Assembly: GCA_002412965.1 (NCBI GenBank)
Contig: DHWB01000003.1
Coordinates: forward strand, 774,322 to 838,321
DNA: 64,000 nt
Direction: 5' to 3'
Origin: Desulfomicrobium sp. UBA5193
GTDB taxonomy: Bacteria > Desulfobacterota > Desulfovibrionia > Desulfovibrionales > Desulfomicrobiaceae
Shown here: in pieces, positions 24,613-33,243 of the stretch
Layout: every line of letters starts with the position of its first letter
How positions within the stretch are numbered: the first letter of the stretch is position 1
The notes under the pieces: generated by a model
What the model was told of the DNA's origin: nothing
Seen by the model: the letters and a program-made list of their open reading frames with translations, nothing else
Database searches by the model: none
Made by a program: the position numbers and the translations under genes

Positions 24613-25824
24613 TTAGTTCCGGGCGGGCATTGCGAACATGCCGTCCCCGTAAATGACCGTTTTCGTGCCGTCGCGCAGGAAAGCGGTCACTTTTTTGGGC
24701 TCGGTGTTGACCAGGTCCCAGTGCAGGGCCGAGTCATTGAAGCCGAGCTCCTTTTTCCGTTCTTCCGTCAGCTCCGCCGGGTCTCCGGCGTAGGTGTCCG
24801 CATAGGACGCCCCCACCGCCACATGGCAGTTTCCGTTCTCCCCGCCGTAGTTTTCGTCAAAGAGCGTATGGGCCATGAAGGCGCTTATGCGTGAAAAGCG
24901 CTTGTCCGTAAGCGAGAACTCGCCGAGCTGACAGGCTCCGGGATCCATTTCCAGTTGCGAGCGCACGAACTCCTCGCCCTGATCAGCGCTGACTACCCGG
25001 GCCTTGCCCTCGGAAAATTCCAGGGTCACGCCACTGACCAGATTGCCGCTGCGATAGGATGGCTGGTCAGCATGGTAGGTTCCCTCGGTCAGGCGGTGGT
25101 CCGGGGACATGAACAGCTCGAAGCTCGGGATATTGTGTCCGGACACGCCGATCCAGCGCCGCGATTGTCCGGGATAAATCCTGACGTCGGTGGACGCCGA
25201 CTGCACACGGTAGTGGTCCACATCCATGCCGTTCAGCCACTCCTTGACCCCTTCGGCCTGCTGGAAGATGCCCTCCCAGGCAGCCACCGGATCAGGCTCG
25301 TCCAGATAGGAGGCGCGCACAATCTGCGCGGTGTAGTCTTCGATACTCATGGCCGCGTTTTCGGCCAGGGCCGGGGTGGGCATGAGGCACAGGGTCCAGC
25401 CGAACTCGCGCGTTGACTCGCGCTTGTCGAGGATGTCGCGCAGATATTTGCGGGCCAGGGAGAAGGTGGCGATCTTGGTCGGGGGGATGTCCTTCAAATG
25501 CGTGATGGAGTCCGGGGCGAGCAGGGACACGAGACCTCCGAGGCGCTCGTAGAGCTCGCGGTCGCCGGGGATGACGAAAGAGAGCTGCTCCTGCTCGGCC
25601 AGGGAGAAATAGCCCTTTTCCAGGGTGCTTGGCGGATTCATGCGCAGCACCGGGTTGAGCCCCTGCTTTAAGACCAGGGCCTGCATCTTTTCCGCCAGAG
25701 GCAGGGCCGCGATGTCGGTGCGGATGAGGACGATGTCGCCCGGTGCGAAGGGGGTGACTCTCGCTTTTTGCATGCCCCAGAAAAGAACCTTGGCGTAATT
25801 TTCAAGCTGGATTTCAGTCAGCAT
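24613..25824 (-). CDS. M29-family aminopeptidase, 403 aa
   Basis: Family M29 (AmpS/PepS/aminopeptidase T) landmarks are present: NIPSFELFMSPDHRLTEGTY, LGEFSLTD, HVAVGASYADTYAGD and the C-terminal HWDLVN, which carry the Glu, His, Tyr and Asp ligands of the two-metal centre. It removes N-terminal residues from peptides in the cytoplasm. ATG 25824 has AAGGAG seven bases upstream; it overlaps the CYTH gene by eleven bases, and uppP lies upstream in the same direction. Confidence 0.9.
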   Translation of the reverse strand: MLTEIQLENYAKVLFWGMQKARVTPFAPGDIVLIRTDIAALPLAEKMQALVLKQGLNPVLRMNPPSTLEKGYFSLAEQEQLSFVIPGDRELYERLGGLVSLLAPDSITHLKDIPPTKIATFSLARKYLRDILDKRESTREFGWTLCLMPTPALAENAAMSIEDYTAQIVRASYLDEPDPVAAWEGIFQQAEGVKEWLNGMDVDHYRVQSASTDVRIYPGQSRRWIGVSGHNIPSFELFMSPDHRLTEGTYHADQPSYRSGNLVSGVTLEFSEGKARVVSADQGEEFVRSQLEMDPGACQLGEFSLTDKRFSRISAFMAHTLFDENYGGENGNCHVAVGASYADTYAGDPAELTEERKKELGFNDSALHWDLVNTEPKKVTAFLRDGTKTVIYGDGMFAMPARN

Positions 25825-26434
25825 CAATGTCTCCTTGAAGCCGGGCGTTACATCCCAGAAGAATGGTCAGCCGTTTGTGTTCGGATTCGGTGAAAACGAA
25901 ATCGTCCATGGGCGCAAGGCCGTTTTCCGCGCGCCATTTCTGGTGCAGGGCGTGATAGCTCCCGTCCATGGCCGTGCCTGGATCAAGGCCGAGCTCCTCC
26001 GCGAGGCTCCCGATGGCCTCCGGACTGGCCTCGATTTCCAGGAAATGACCGAAGGGCAGGATGTCGAGGCAGATCAGCCCACCGCGCAGCTCCCATTCGG
26101 CCCGGAATTTTTCGTAGCGCAGCCTGTGGGCGTAGCCAAGGCCGAGCAGGATGGCGTCCATGTTCCCAGGATCATCGACCCGGCATTCTCGCTCGATGCG
26201 GCTCTTGACCCCGACGGTGTTCGCGCCGGTCACGGGCTCCTTGAAAGTCAGGGTCGAGGTCAGGGCGCGGCGCAGCCGCAGCAGACGCCTGGAGCGGGCC
26301 AGTTCGCCTTCGCGGTCGTAGACGGTGTTGGATTCAAAATGCCACGGCGTGTGCAGTCGGCCTGAATTCCGAAGACGGGCTTCCATGTCCAGACATTCGC
26401 GTAGCCTGAATTTGGCTTCGTGTTCGATGCTCAC
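25814..26434 (-). CDS. CYTH-domain protein (class IV adenylate cyclase-like), 206 aa
   Basis: The N-terminal ExExK signature is visible as IEHEAKF, followed by the charged strands of the triphosphate tunnel (LLRLRRA, TLTFKEP, SRIERECRV, KFRAEWEL, ICLDILPFGHFLEIE). Families with this fold act as CyaB adenylate cyclases, thiamine triphosphatases or inorganic triphosphatases. Activity cannot be decided from sequence alone. It lies in an operon between uppP and the M29 peptidase. Confidence 0.85.
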   Translation of the reverse strand: MSIEHEAKFRLRECLDMEARLRNSGRLHTPWHFESNTVYDREGELARSRRLLRLRRALTSTLTFKEPVTGANTVGVKSRIERECRVDDPGNMDAILLGLGYAHRLRYEKFRAEWELRGGLICLDILPFGHFLEIEASPEAIGSLAEELGLDPGTAMDGSYHALHQKWRAENGLAPMDDFVFTESEHKRLTILLGCNARLQGDIDAD

Positions 26435-26438
26435 GGTC

Positions 26439-27230
26439 TCACCAGAAAATCCAGAGCACGATGGGGGCCAGCGCCAGGCGATACCAGGCGAAGGGACGCA
26501 AGGTCAGGCGGCCCAAAAGGGCGATGAAGCCCTTGACCGCGATCCAGGCAGAGACAAAGGACACGGCGAAGCCCACGGCCACAAGCAGGAAATCGTCGGG
26601 GCTGAACAGCCGCCAACTCTTGAGCAGGTCGTAGCCCGTGGCGGCGATCATGATGGGCACGGCCGCGACAAAGGAATATTCCGCAGCCGTGCGGCGCTGG
26701 GCTCCGAGAATCATGCCGCCCATGATGGTCGCGGCGGAGCGGGAAAAACCCGGCCACAGGGAGAGGCACTGGAAGCAGCCGATGCCCAGGGCCAGCGCAG
26801 GAGTGATCTCGTCCAGGCTGCAAACCTTGTTTCTTGCCGGCAATTTTTCCACCACCAGGATGGCTAGGGCTCCGGCCGCCAGCGCAAAGGCCACAGTGAC
26901 GGGGGTGAAGAGATGCTCCTTGATGGCCGAGTGCGCGAAGAGTCCGAGCAGGGACGCCGGCAGGGAGGTCAGGAAAAGCAGGAACAACCCGTTCACGCCG
27001 CTGAATCTACGTCCGTCCGGGCGGATGAGGCCCAGAAAAGTCTGCCGATAGAGGACCGCCACGGCGAGGATTGCTCCGAGCTGGATGACAATCTCGAACG
27101 TTTCGGCTTTGGGTCCCGTAAAGTCGAGCAGATGGCCCGCGATGATCAGGTGGCCGGTGGAGGAGACGGGCAGAAATTCAGTCAGGCCTTCGACGATGCC
27201 CAGGATGATGGCGTTCAGGTATGATGTCAT
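26439..27230 (-). CDS. uppP: Undecaprenyl-diphosphatase UppP (BacA), 263 aa
   Basis: A polytopic membrane protein with both catalytic signatures: EGLTEFLPVSSTGHLI (about 14-29) and GFSRSAATIMGGM (about 160). It dephosphorylates undecaprenyl pyrophosphate to recycle the lipid carrier for peptidoglycan and is associated with bacitracin resistance. It is the first gene of a minus-strand operon with CYTH and M29 genes, divergent from the DapF-like gene with about 120 bp between. Confidence 0.95.
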   Translation of the reverse strand: MTSYLNAIILGIVEGLTEFLPVSSTGHLIIAGHLLDFTGPKAETFEIVIQLGAILAVAVLYRQTFLGLIRPDGRRFSGVNGLFLLFLTSLPASLLGLFAHSAIKEHLFTPVTVAFALAAGALAILVVEKLPARNKVCSLDEITPALALGIGCFQCLSLWPGFSRSAATIMGGMILGAQRRTAAEYSFVAAVPIMIAATGYDLLKSWRLFSPDDFLLVAVGFAVSFVSAWIAVKGFIALLGRLTLRPFAWYRLALAPIVLWIFW

Positions 27231-27353
27231 GTGATTTTGGGGATGAAAGTGAAAAGCATGTCCTACTCATGGGTGGTGGAGGGGTCAATACTCCCTTGCC
27301 CACGGCATGGCCTTGGGATAGTTTTTCCTTTTTTGACCACAGTGGAGATAAAT

Positions 27354-28178
27354 GTGCGTACTCTGCGATTCTACAAGGTCAGCCCGGGCGGCAACGCGAC
27401 CATTCTCATCCTCGACCCCGTGCCCAGCCTCAAGCGGGCGGAAGTGTCGCGGCTGCTCATGGATGCGGGGCATCTGCAGGCCGAACAGGTCGGTTTCCTG
27501 GATCTGCAATCGCAGCCGGTGCGGCTCGACATGATGGGCGGGGAGTTTTGCGGCAACGCCTGCCGTGCGGCAGCGGCCGTCATGGCCAGGGAAAGGGTGG
27601 GGCTGGTCCCGGAGGGCGCGGAGCTGCGCGGTGAGCTTTCGGTTTCGGGCGCCAAGATGCCCGTGCAACTCAAGGTTGCGGCGGATGGTGAATTCTGGGT
27701 GGAGATGCCGATGCCGGAAACAGCGGCGCAGGGTGCAAACGGCATCACGGAACTGGAACCGGGCATCGGACTGGTTCGCCTGCCAGGCATCACCCACCTT
27801 TGCCTTGATGAGGAGCGCCATCCTTTCGCGGAGGATTTTGCGAGCGCTGCCGCCGCGCTGCGCACCCGCTTCGGTCTGGACGGGGATGCCGTGGGCTGCA
27901 TCTGGTACAAGGCCAGCCCAGTCTGTGCCATCAAGCCCGTGGTCTGGGTGCGGTCGACCGCCTCGACCCATTTCGAGACCGGATGCGGGTCCGGCAGTCT
28001 GGCTCTTGCCCTGTGGCTGACACGTGGGCAAAATTTTCCTACGGACCTTAAGGTCCTGCAGCCCAGCGGCAGCCAGATCGGAGTCCGGCTCCGCGCGGAT
28101 GGCCCTACGGCCTGGATTTTCGGCCCCGTGACCCTTGTGGCCCGCGGCGAGGCCTTCCTTATTTCTTCATCTGAATAG
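27354..28178 (+). CDS. DapF-like amino-acid racemase/epimerase, 274 aa
   Basis: Two half-domains of the diaminopimelate-epimerase fold, each with its active-site Cys: GGEFCGNACRAAAA and FETGCGSGSLAL. Canonical DapF reads E-x-CGNG and ACGTG, so these sites are closer to DapF-like proteins such as the histidine racemase CntK or proline-racemase relatives. A different substrate is therefore possible. GTG 27354 is preceded by GGAGAT five bases upstream; the open frame further upstream lacks an RBS. Its 3' end overlaps the convergent hook-like gene by 20 bp. Confidence 0.75.
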   Translation: MRTLRFYKVSPGGNATILILDPVPSLKRAEVSRLLMDAGHLQAEQVGFLDLQSQPVRLDMMGGEFCGNACRAAAAVMARERVGLVPEGAELRGELSVSGAKMPVQLKVAADGEFWVEMPMPETAAQGANGITELEPGIGLVRLPGITHLCLDEERHPFAEDFASAAAALRTRFGLDGDAVGCIWYKASPVCAIKPVVWVRSTASTHFETGCGSGSLALALWLTRGQNFPTDLKVLQPSGSQIGVRLRADGPTAWIFGPVTLVARGEAFLISSSE

Positions 28179-29697
28179 CCGTCTGCGCGACCTGATCGCC
28201 CGTGGTGATGGTCTTGCTGTTGGCTTCGAATCCTTTCTGGGTGATGATCATGTTCACGAACTCCGTGGCCAGATCGACGTTGGAACCCTCCAGACTGTTC
28301 GAGGCCACACGGCCCAACCGGCCTTCACCGGCCCAGCCCAGTATGACGTTTCCGGAATCCTTGGTAGCGGAAAAGAGGTTACCGCCCTCGCGATGGAGCC
28401 CCTGGGGATTAATGAAATCGGCCATGGGAATCCTGTAGAGCCCTTGATCCTGGCCGTTGGAGAAATTGCCGATGAGGTTGCCGGACGCATCCACATTCAC
28501 GGACTGCAAAAAGCCCCGCTCATAGCCATTCTGGGATTGATAGATGGTGCTGGACCCTGAATTGAAATTGGTCACCGACAGGATCTGCCTGTCCGGATTG
28601 AGCATGGACGGCAGCGCCGCTCCCTGAGTGCCCAGATCGTCCAGGGTGGCGGTGCCCGCCGGCAGATTCCATCCGTCAGCGGAGCGCAGGCCCATGTCCA
28701 GCGCGGTTGAAACGCGAGGCGCGCCAACGAAGCTGGCATTGAGGACAGGGTAGCCGTCTTCGGAAAAACCGACCGGCACCCAGGAGCTTTTCGCATCGGA
28801 GGTGCCTTCAAAGCCGCTCATGTTGAGCAGCTCTCCCGACGGAGAAAAGGTCAGAGTCCCGGCCATGAGCACGCCCTTCTTGGTGCCAAGTCCGGATGCG
28901 TCTTCGGCGGGCGGGATGGTGAACAGATATTCCCAGACCCGGTTGCCGTTGCTTACCGTCGCTCCGTCCTGGACGGGATCGAAAAAGGCCCGGACCGCAT
29001 GGGCCTGACCGTTCGCGTCGTAAATTTTGAGGGATGATTCATAGGTGAACGCTCCGGCAGACAGGGGCTCCTGCTGGGTGGCATCCCACTTGTCGAACAG
29101 GGCGGTGAATGGATCGGCCGCATTCGTGCTGCGATCTTCGGAACCCGAGTCCAGGTTGATCATCATGCGCATTTCCGTGGTCGCCTCTGGCTCGGAAACA
29201 ACGCCGCCTTCCTGCATGTTGAGATGGATATCCCCCAGAGGAGCGCTGGCCGCAGGTGGAATGACCAGGGGTTTGTCCAGGATGGATTCCGCAGGCAGCG
29301 GATACCCCTGCAGGATGTTCCCCTTCGGATCGCGCAGGTAGCCATCGGCGTCAAAACGGAAATTTCCGGCCCTAGTGTAGTAGGCATCGGTGGAATTGTC
29401 CGGCGAGACGAGGAAGAACCCGGTGCCGTTGATGGCGATGTCGGTGCTGGTGTTCGTCGTTTCCATGGAGCCGACGGACATGTCGTTATAGATGGAGCTG
29501 ATGCTCACTCCCTGGCCGACCTGGTTGCCGACAGTCGCTCCAGTCATCTGTTCACTCAGCAGATTGTTGAAGAGCAGGCGCGAGGATTTGAATCCAAGGG
29601 TGCCCACATTTGCGATATTGTCGGAAATGACCGACATGTTTTCCTGCTGGGCTATGACACCTGTCGTGCCGATATAAATGGAAGAGGAGATACTCAT
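28159..29697 (-). CDS. Flagellar hook protein FlgE-like, 512 aa
   Basis: The N-terminal rod/hook motif SSSIYIGTTGVIAQQENMSVISDNIANVGTLGFK holds the ANVxTxGFK signature, the FlgE D1 region TDIAINGTGFFLV follows, and the C-terminal helix SNVDLATEFVNMIITQKGFEANSK closes it. Such proteins are exported through the flagellar type III system and polymerise into the hook. No other flagellar gene lies in the window, so it is an orphan copy. ATG 29697 with GGAGG five bases upstream is favoured. The start codon overlaps that of the divergent DUF3047 gene. Confidence 0.9.
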   Translation of the reverse strand: MSISSSIYIGTTGVIAQQENMSVISDNIANVGTLGFKSSRLLFNNLLSEQMTGATVGNQVGQGVSISSIYNDMSVGSMETTNTSTDIAINGTGFFLVSPDNSTDAYYTRAGNFRFDADGYLRDPKGNILQGYPLPAESILDKPLVIPPAASAPLGDIHLNMQEGGVVSEPEATTEMRMMINLDSGSEDRSTNAADPFTALFDKWDATQQEPLSAGAFTYESSLKIYDANGQAHAVRAFFDPVQDGATVSNGNRVWEYLFTIPPAEDASGLGTKKGVLMAGTLTFSPSGELLNMSGFEGTSDAKSSWVPVGFSEDGYPVLNASFVGAPRVSTALDMGLRSADGWNLPAGTATLDDLGTQGAALPSMLNPDRQILSVTNFNSGSSTIYQSQNGYERGFLQSVNVDASGNLIGNFSNGQDQGLYRIPMADFINPQGLHREGGNLFSATKDSGNVILGWAGEGRLGRVASNSLEGSNVDLATEFVNMIITQKGFEANSKTITTGDQVAQTAIQMKK

Positions 29698-30406
29698 GGA
29701 CGCCTCCACGGCTGAAAAAAAGCATGATCAACGCGGCAGATTTTTCCCGCTTGCGCTACAAAATGCAGGAATGGGTCCACGCGCGATTTTTGCCCTCGCA
29801 CTCCTGGCCGCCGCCCTGGCCTGTGCGGTCTGGGCTGGCTCCCTGCCGGAGCTAGCCGTTTCCGGGCATCCGGGATGGAAGGAAAAGGAGTTTGCGGGCC
29901 GCACCGTCTATACGCCGCTACCCGAAGAAGGGTTGCTCTTGGCCGAGAGCAACGGGACCGCCTCGGGCCTTTTTTTCGAGCAGCCCGTGGACCTGCGCCG
30001 CACCCCGTGGCTCAACTGGTCCTGGAAGGTGGAGAACGTGCTGAATGGAGTGAGCGAGCGGGAAAAAAAGGGCGACGACTTTCCGGCCCGGATTTACGTG
30101 GTGGCCAAAGGCGGGCTGGCCTTCTGGAAAACCAGGGCCCTGTCTTATGTCTGGGCCAGTCATGAGCCTGTGGGCAGCATGTGGCCCAACGCCTTCACCG
30201 CCAACGCGCACATGATCGCCGTGCAGAGCGGACCTGGGCGCGTGAACCAGCTGGTGATGGAGAAACGCAATATCCGGGAGGATTGGAAGCTGGCCTTCGG
30301 AGAGGACATCGAAGAGCTCGACGCCCTCGCCATCATGACCGACACGGACAACTCTGGCCAGCGGGCCAGAGCCTGGTACGGGCAGCCCCGGTTTTCGGCG
30401 GAGTGA
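29696..30406 (+). CDS. DUF3047 exported protein, 236 aa
   Basis: A secreted protein: hydrophobic segment IFALALLAAALACAVW then a probable cleavage site, followed by the DUF3047 body (RTPWLNWSWKV, ARIYVVAKGG, IMTDTDNSGQRARAWYG). The fold is predicted to be a beta-sandwich that may bind carbohydrate or lipid, but the role is unknown. ATG 29696 has GAGGAG 7-13 bases upstream and yields a 31-residue N-terminal extension; ATG 29771 starts directly at the signal peptide but has a poor RBS. The first choice shares CATG with the hook-like gene. Confidence 0.8.
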   Translation: MDASTAEKKHDQRGRFFPLALQNAGMGPRAIFALALLAAALACAVWAGSLPELAVSGHPGWKEKEFAGRTVYTPLPEEGLLLAESNGTASGLFFEQPVDLRRTPWLNWSWKVENVLNGVSEREKKGDDFPARIYVVAKGGLAFWKTRALSYVWASHEPVGSMWPNAFTANAHMIAVQSGPGRVNQLVMEKRNIREDWKLAFGEDIEELDALAIMTDTDNSGQRARAWYGQPRFSAE

Positions 30407-30468
30407 CGAGGTGCCGCCGACCAGAACCAGGGTCGGCAACTCGTGTGCTCAGGCGTCTCCCGGCGTGA

Positions 30469-31041
30469 TTATCCCGCTTCCCGGAAGAGCTGCACATTGG
30501 CCCTCAGCATCTCTCCCTTGAGCAGATCATCCAGGGCCTGTTCATAGTGGGCGGAAGTCAGCCCCGGAATCAGATTCCTGCGGCTGATTCCGGAGAGCAC
30601 GGCGATGTTCTGCATGCGCGGATCTTTGAGGCCGTTCCGCACCACCGCGTGGACGGCAATGCCTTTTTGGCTGGCGGCACGCTCGATATCCTCGTTGCTG
30701 GTTTCCGCCATCTTGCCGAGCCGTACTCCAAGCGGTTGCAGCACAGTGTCGTAATAAATGAGGGTCCCCCCGTCTTTCAGGGCCACGTTCATGCCCCGCA
30801 AGGCCTCGTGGCGTTCGAGCCCGACCACCAGATCGGCCATCCCTTCGGGAATGAGGGGGTTGTGCACTTCCTGACCCAGACGGATCTGTGAGACAACGAT
30901 CCCACCGCGCTGGGCCAGCCCATGCGTATCCACCGCCTTCGCCAAATGGCCCGCATGATCGGCTGCCCGGAGAATGGTCTCGCAGAGCAGCCCGATACCC
31001 TGACCGCCGACGCCGCAGAGATATATATTGAAAGGTCGCAT
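30469..31041 (-). CDS. iorB: Indolepyruvate:ferredoxin oxidoreductase, beta subunit, 190 aa
   Basis: The pattern MRPFNIYLCGVGGQGIGLL and later KAVDTHGLAQRGGIVVSQIR is the gamma/beta-type domain of 2-oxoacid:ferredoxin oxidoreductases. With IorA it oxidatively decarboxylates aryl pyruvates from aromatic amino acids, or runs in reverse, with ferredoxin. I use ATG 31041, which has AGGAG seven bases upstream; ATG 31047 would overlap the iorA stop but has the RBS too close. A GCCGACC/GGTCGGC hairpin lies downstream near 30413-30440. Confidence 0.92.
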   Translation of the reverse strand: MRPFNIYLCGVGGQGIGLLCETILRAADHAGHLAKAVDTHGLAQRGGIVVSQIRLGQEVHNPLIPEGMADLVVGLERHEALRGMNVALKDGGTLIYYDTVLQPLGVRLGKMAETSNEDIERAASQKGIAVHAVVRNGLKDPRMQNIAVLSGISRRNLIPGLTSAHYEQALDDLLKGEMLRANVQLFREAG

Positions 31042-31043
31042 GT

Positions 31044-32918
31044 TCATTCTCCTGCTGGGATGATCGCCTGCTTCGGGCAGGTCTGGATGCACGAACGGTC
31101 GCCGATGCAAAGTTCCGGGTTGACGGTGACAGAGCCGTCCGCCGACCGGGTGAAGCTCGGGCAGGCGAATTCTTGCACGCAGGCGTGGATATGGGTGCAT
31201 GCGCCCTGGTCGATGCTGACGTGGCGGTCCACATAGCCGCTCTTTTTGCGCTGCTTTTTGGCGAAGAGGAGCATGCAGGGATGGCGGGCGATGACCACGC
31301 TGAAGGTATTGAGCGCGAGGGCTTCCCGCATCATGCCGGTCAATTCCTGCTGGCGGTAGGTGTCCGTCTCGAAGATGTGCTTGACTCCCAGGCCTTCCAG
31401 CACCCGGCGGACCGGAATGGCCTCGGTCACCTCGTTGAAGTTTTTCCCCGAAGCCGCGTGGTCCTGGTGCCCGGTCATGGCTGTGGTGCCGTTTTCCATC
31501 AGCACCAGGGTCAGGTTGTGATTGTTGAACAGGGCGTTGATGATGCCCGGAAGGCCGGCATGAAAGAAGGTCGAGTCGCCAAGAAAGGCCACGACCTTGC
31601 GTGCCTCGTTGAACCGGGCCAGCCCTGCGCCGATGCTGGTGGATGCGCCCATGCAGAGCAGTATCTCGCCCATGCGGTAGGGTTCCAGAAACCCCAGGGT
31701 GTGGCAGCCGATGTCGGCGACGGTGATGGTCTTGTCGGGCAGGGCCTGCCTGATGGCGTGGAAAGCGCTGCGGTGGCCGCATCCGGGACACATCTGCGGA
31801 GGCCGTGCGGGAACCGGGGCCACGGTCTGCGCGTCCGCAACCGTGCGGGCCGGAATCTGGTCCGGCCAGGTCCGGTGCAGGATGTCCTGAACCTTGTCCG
31901 GGGTGTATTCGCCAACCCAATCCTCATCTCCCGCCTTGCCCATAATTTTGGTGGAGAGGCCGCGATCGTAGGCCATGGCCTTGATCTCCTTTTCCAGTGT
32001 GTCGTCCAGTTCCTCAAGCACCTTGACTTCCTCATGGGCGGCAAGAAACTCGGCGATAACCCGCGTCGGCACGGGGTAGGGCATGGCCAGCTTGAGGACG
32101 TCCGGCTTTTCCGTCAGCCCTTCCAGCACTTCTGCGACCGAGAGCGCGACCATGCCGGAAAGGATTATCCCGCGCGTGCTGCCGCTGCCTGTGGTTTGGT
32201 GCAGGTTGCGCTCGTCCACCCATTTTTCGACCCGTTTCAGCCCTTCCAGAGCCGCGAATTTTTTCGGGAATACGGCGGTGGTCAGCGGGATGTACGGGCC
32301 GTTGGCCGCATCGAAACGGGGATTGTGCTCGAACCGCTCCGGGGTCCAGCCAGCAAAGGCGACCCGCTCCTTGGCATGGCAGACGTGGGTGGTCAGCCGC
32401 AGGATGATGGGCTTGCCCATGGTTCTGGCGAGGGCCGCCGCCTCCTTGTAATAGGCATAGGTTTCGGTCGGACTGGCCGGCTCGAAAACCGGGGTGTAGC
32501 TCATGTAGGCGTAATGGCGGTTGTCCTGCTCATTTTGCGACGAGTTGGCCCCCGGATCGTCGCCGAGCACGATGACCATGCCGCCCAGACAATTCATGAG
32601 GGAGAGCTGCACAAAGGAGTCCGCGGCCACGTTGAGGCCGACACTCTTGAAGAAGACCGTCGAGAGATAGCCGTTGAGGGAGGCGCCGAACGCCACTTCG
32701 GTGGCCACCTTTTCATTGCTGGAAAATTCAAAATAAAAGGGCCGTCTGTCAGGCGCAATGGACTGGATCGCCGTGGCGATCTCCGGAGTCGGCGAACCGG
32801 GGTATGAGGTGATCACGCGTGTTCCAGCCTCGATCATGGCCCGCACAAGGGCAGTGTTTCCCATGACGATTTCCGAAAAAGCCGTCCGGGTCAGCAGCAT
32901 CTCGCCCATGTCCTTCAT
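31044..32918 (-). CDS. iorA: Indolepyruvate:ferredoxin oxidoreductase, alpha subunit, 624 aa
   Basis: The N-terminal pyrimidine-binding domain (VITSYPGSPTPEIAT) is followed by a transketolase-type middle region, a TPP domain (MCPGCGHRSAFHAI, FLGDSTFFHAG) and a C-terminal ferredoxin-like region. In the latter, the motifs read C-THI-HA-C-x5-C-P and C-IGD-RS-C-x3-C-P: the second cysteine of each expected CxxCxxC is replaced (Ile, Asp). Cluster content may therefore differ from the usual two [4Fe-4S]. It is co-transcribed with iorB two bases downstream. Confidence 0.93.
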   Translation of the reverse strand: MKDMGEMLLTRTAFSEIVMGNTALVRAMIEAGTRVITSYPGSPTPEIATAIQSIAPDRRPFYFEFSSNEKVATEVAFGASLNGYLSTVFFKSVGLNVAADSFVQLSLMNCLGGMVIVLGDDPGANSSQNEQDNRHYAYMSYTPVFEPASPTETYAYYKEAAALARTMGKPIILRLTTHVCHAKERVAFAGWTPERFEHNPRFDAANGPYIPLTTAVFPKKFAALEGLKRVEKWVDERNLHQTTGSGSTRGIILSGMVALSVAEVLEGLTEKPDVLKLAMPYPVPTRVIAEFLAAHEEVKVLEELDDTLEKEIKAMAYDRGLSTKIMGKAGDEDWVGEYTPDKVQDILHRTWPDQIPARTVADAQTVAPVPARPPQMCPGCGHRSAFHAIRQALPDKTITVADIGCHTLGFLEPYRMGEILLCMGASTSIGAGLARFNEARKVVAFLGDSTFFHAGLPGIINALFNNHNLTLVLMENGTTAMTGHQDHAASGKNFNEVTEAIPVRRVLEGLGVKHIFETDTYRQQELTGMMREALALNTFSVVIARHPCMLLFAKKQRKKSGYVDRHVSIDQGACTHIHACVQEFACPSFTRSADGSVTVNPELCIGDRSCIQTCPKQAIIPAGE

Positions 32919-33243
32919 ATGCGCCTCACTGTGCAGTGGATTTTATCCCGTTTGAATTCCTGTTCCCGCGACCCAAGCCAGCTTCGCGTGTTTGTACGGG
33001 ACGATATCGTACGCGATGGCTCATGGCAACGCTTGACGGATTGATCTGGGATTCCCTCTTTTCGTCCGTTTTCATAAGAATAATCAATACGCTCCATTTT
33101 GGTTTTCAGGTCAATGGTGAACCCGCCTGTCACCAATCTGTTTCCGAATTGTCATCATTTTCCGACATTTGCTGCGCACAAAGCGTCTATCGGTTTTACG
33201 GAGTACCGGATCATTCATCTTTTTGCATAAGGTGCGCGCACGC
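32919..33243. other. Intergenic region between divergent iorA and chemoreceptor
   Basis: 325 bp without a credible gene. Several short ORFs run through it on both strands, but none has domain support. A weak CACTG/CAGTG dyad lies just upstream of iorA (32927-32938), and a GTACG/CGTAC repeat near 32995-33014. Both divergent promoters must lie here. Confidence 0.5.

Noticed and set aside
31173..32807. 544-residue plus-strand ORF opposite iorA
   Set aside because: IorA is fully supported by TPP and oxidoreductase motifs; the opposite frame is a GC-skew shadow.
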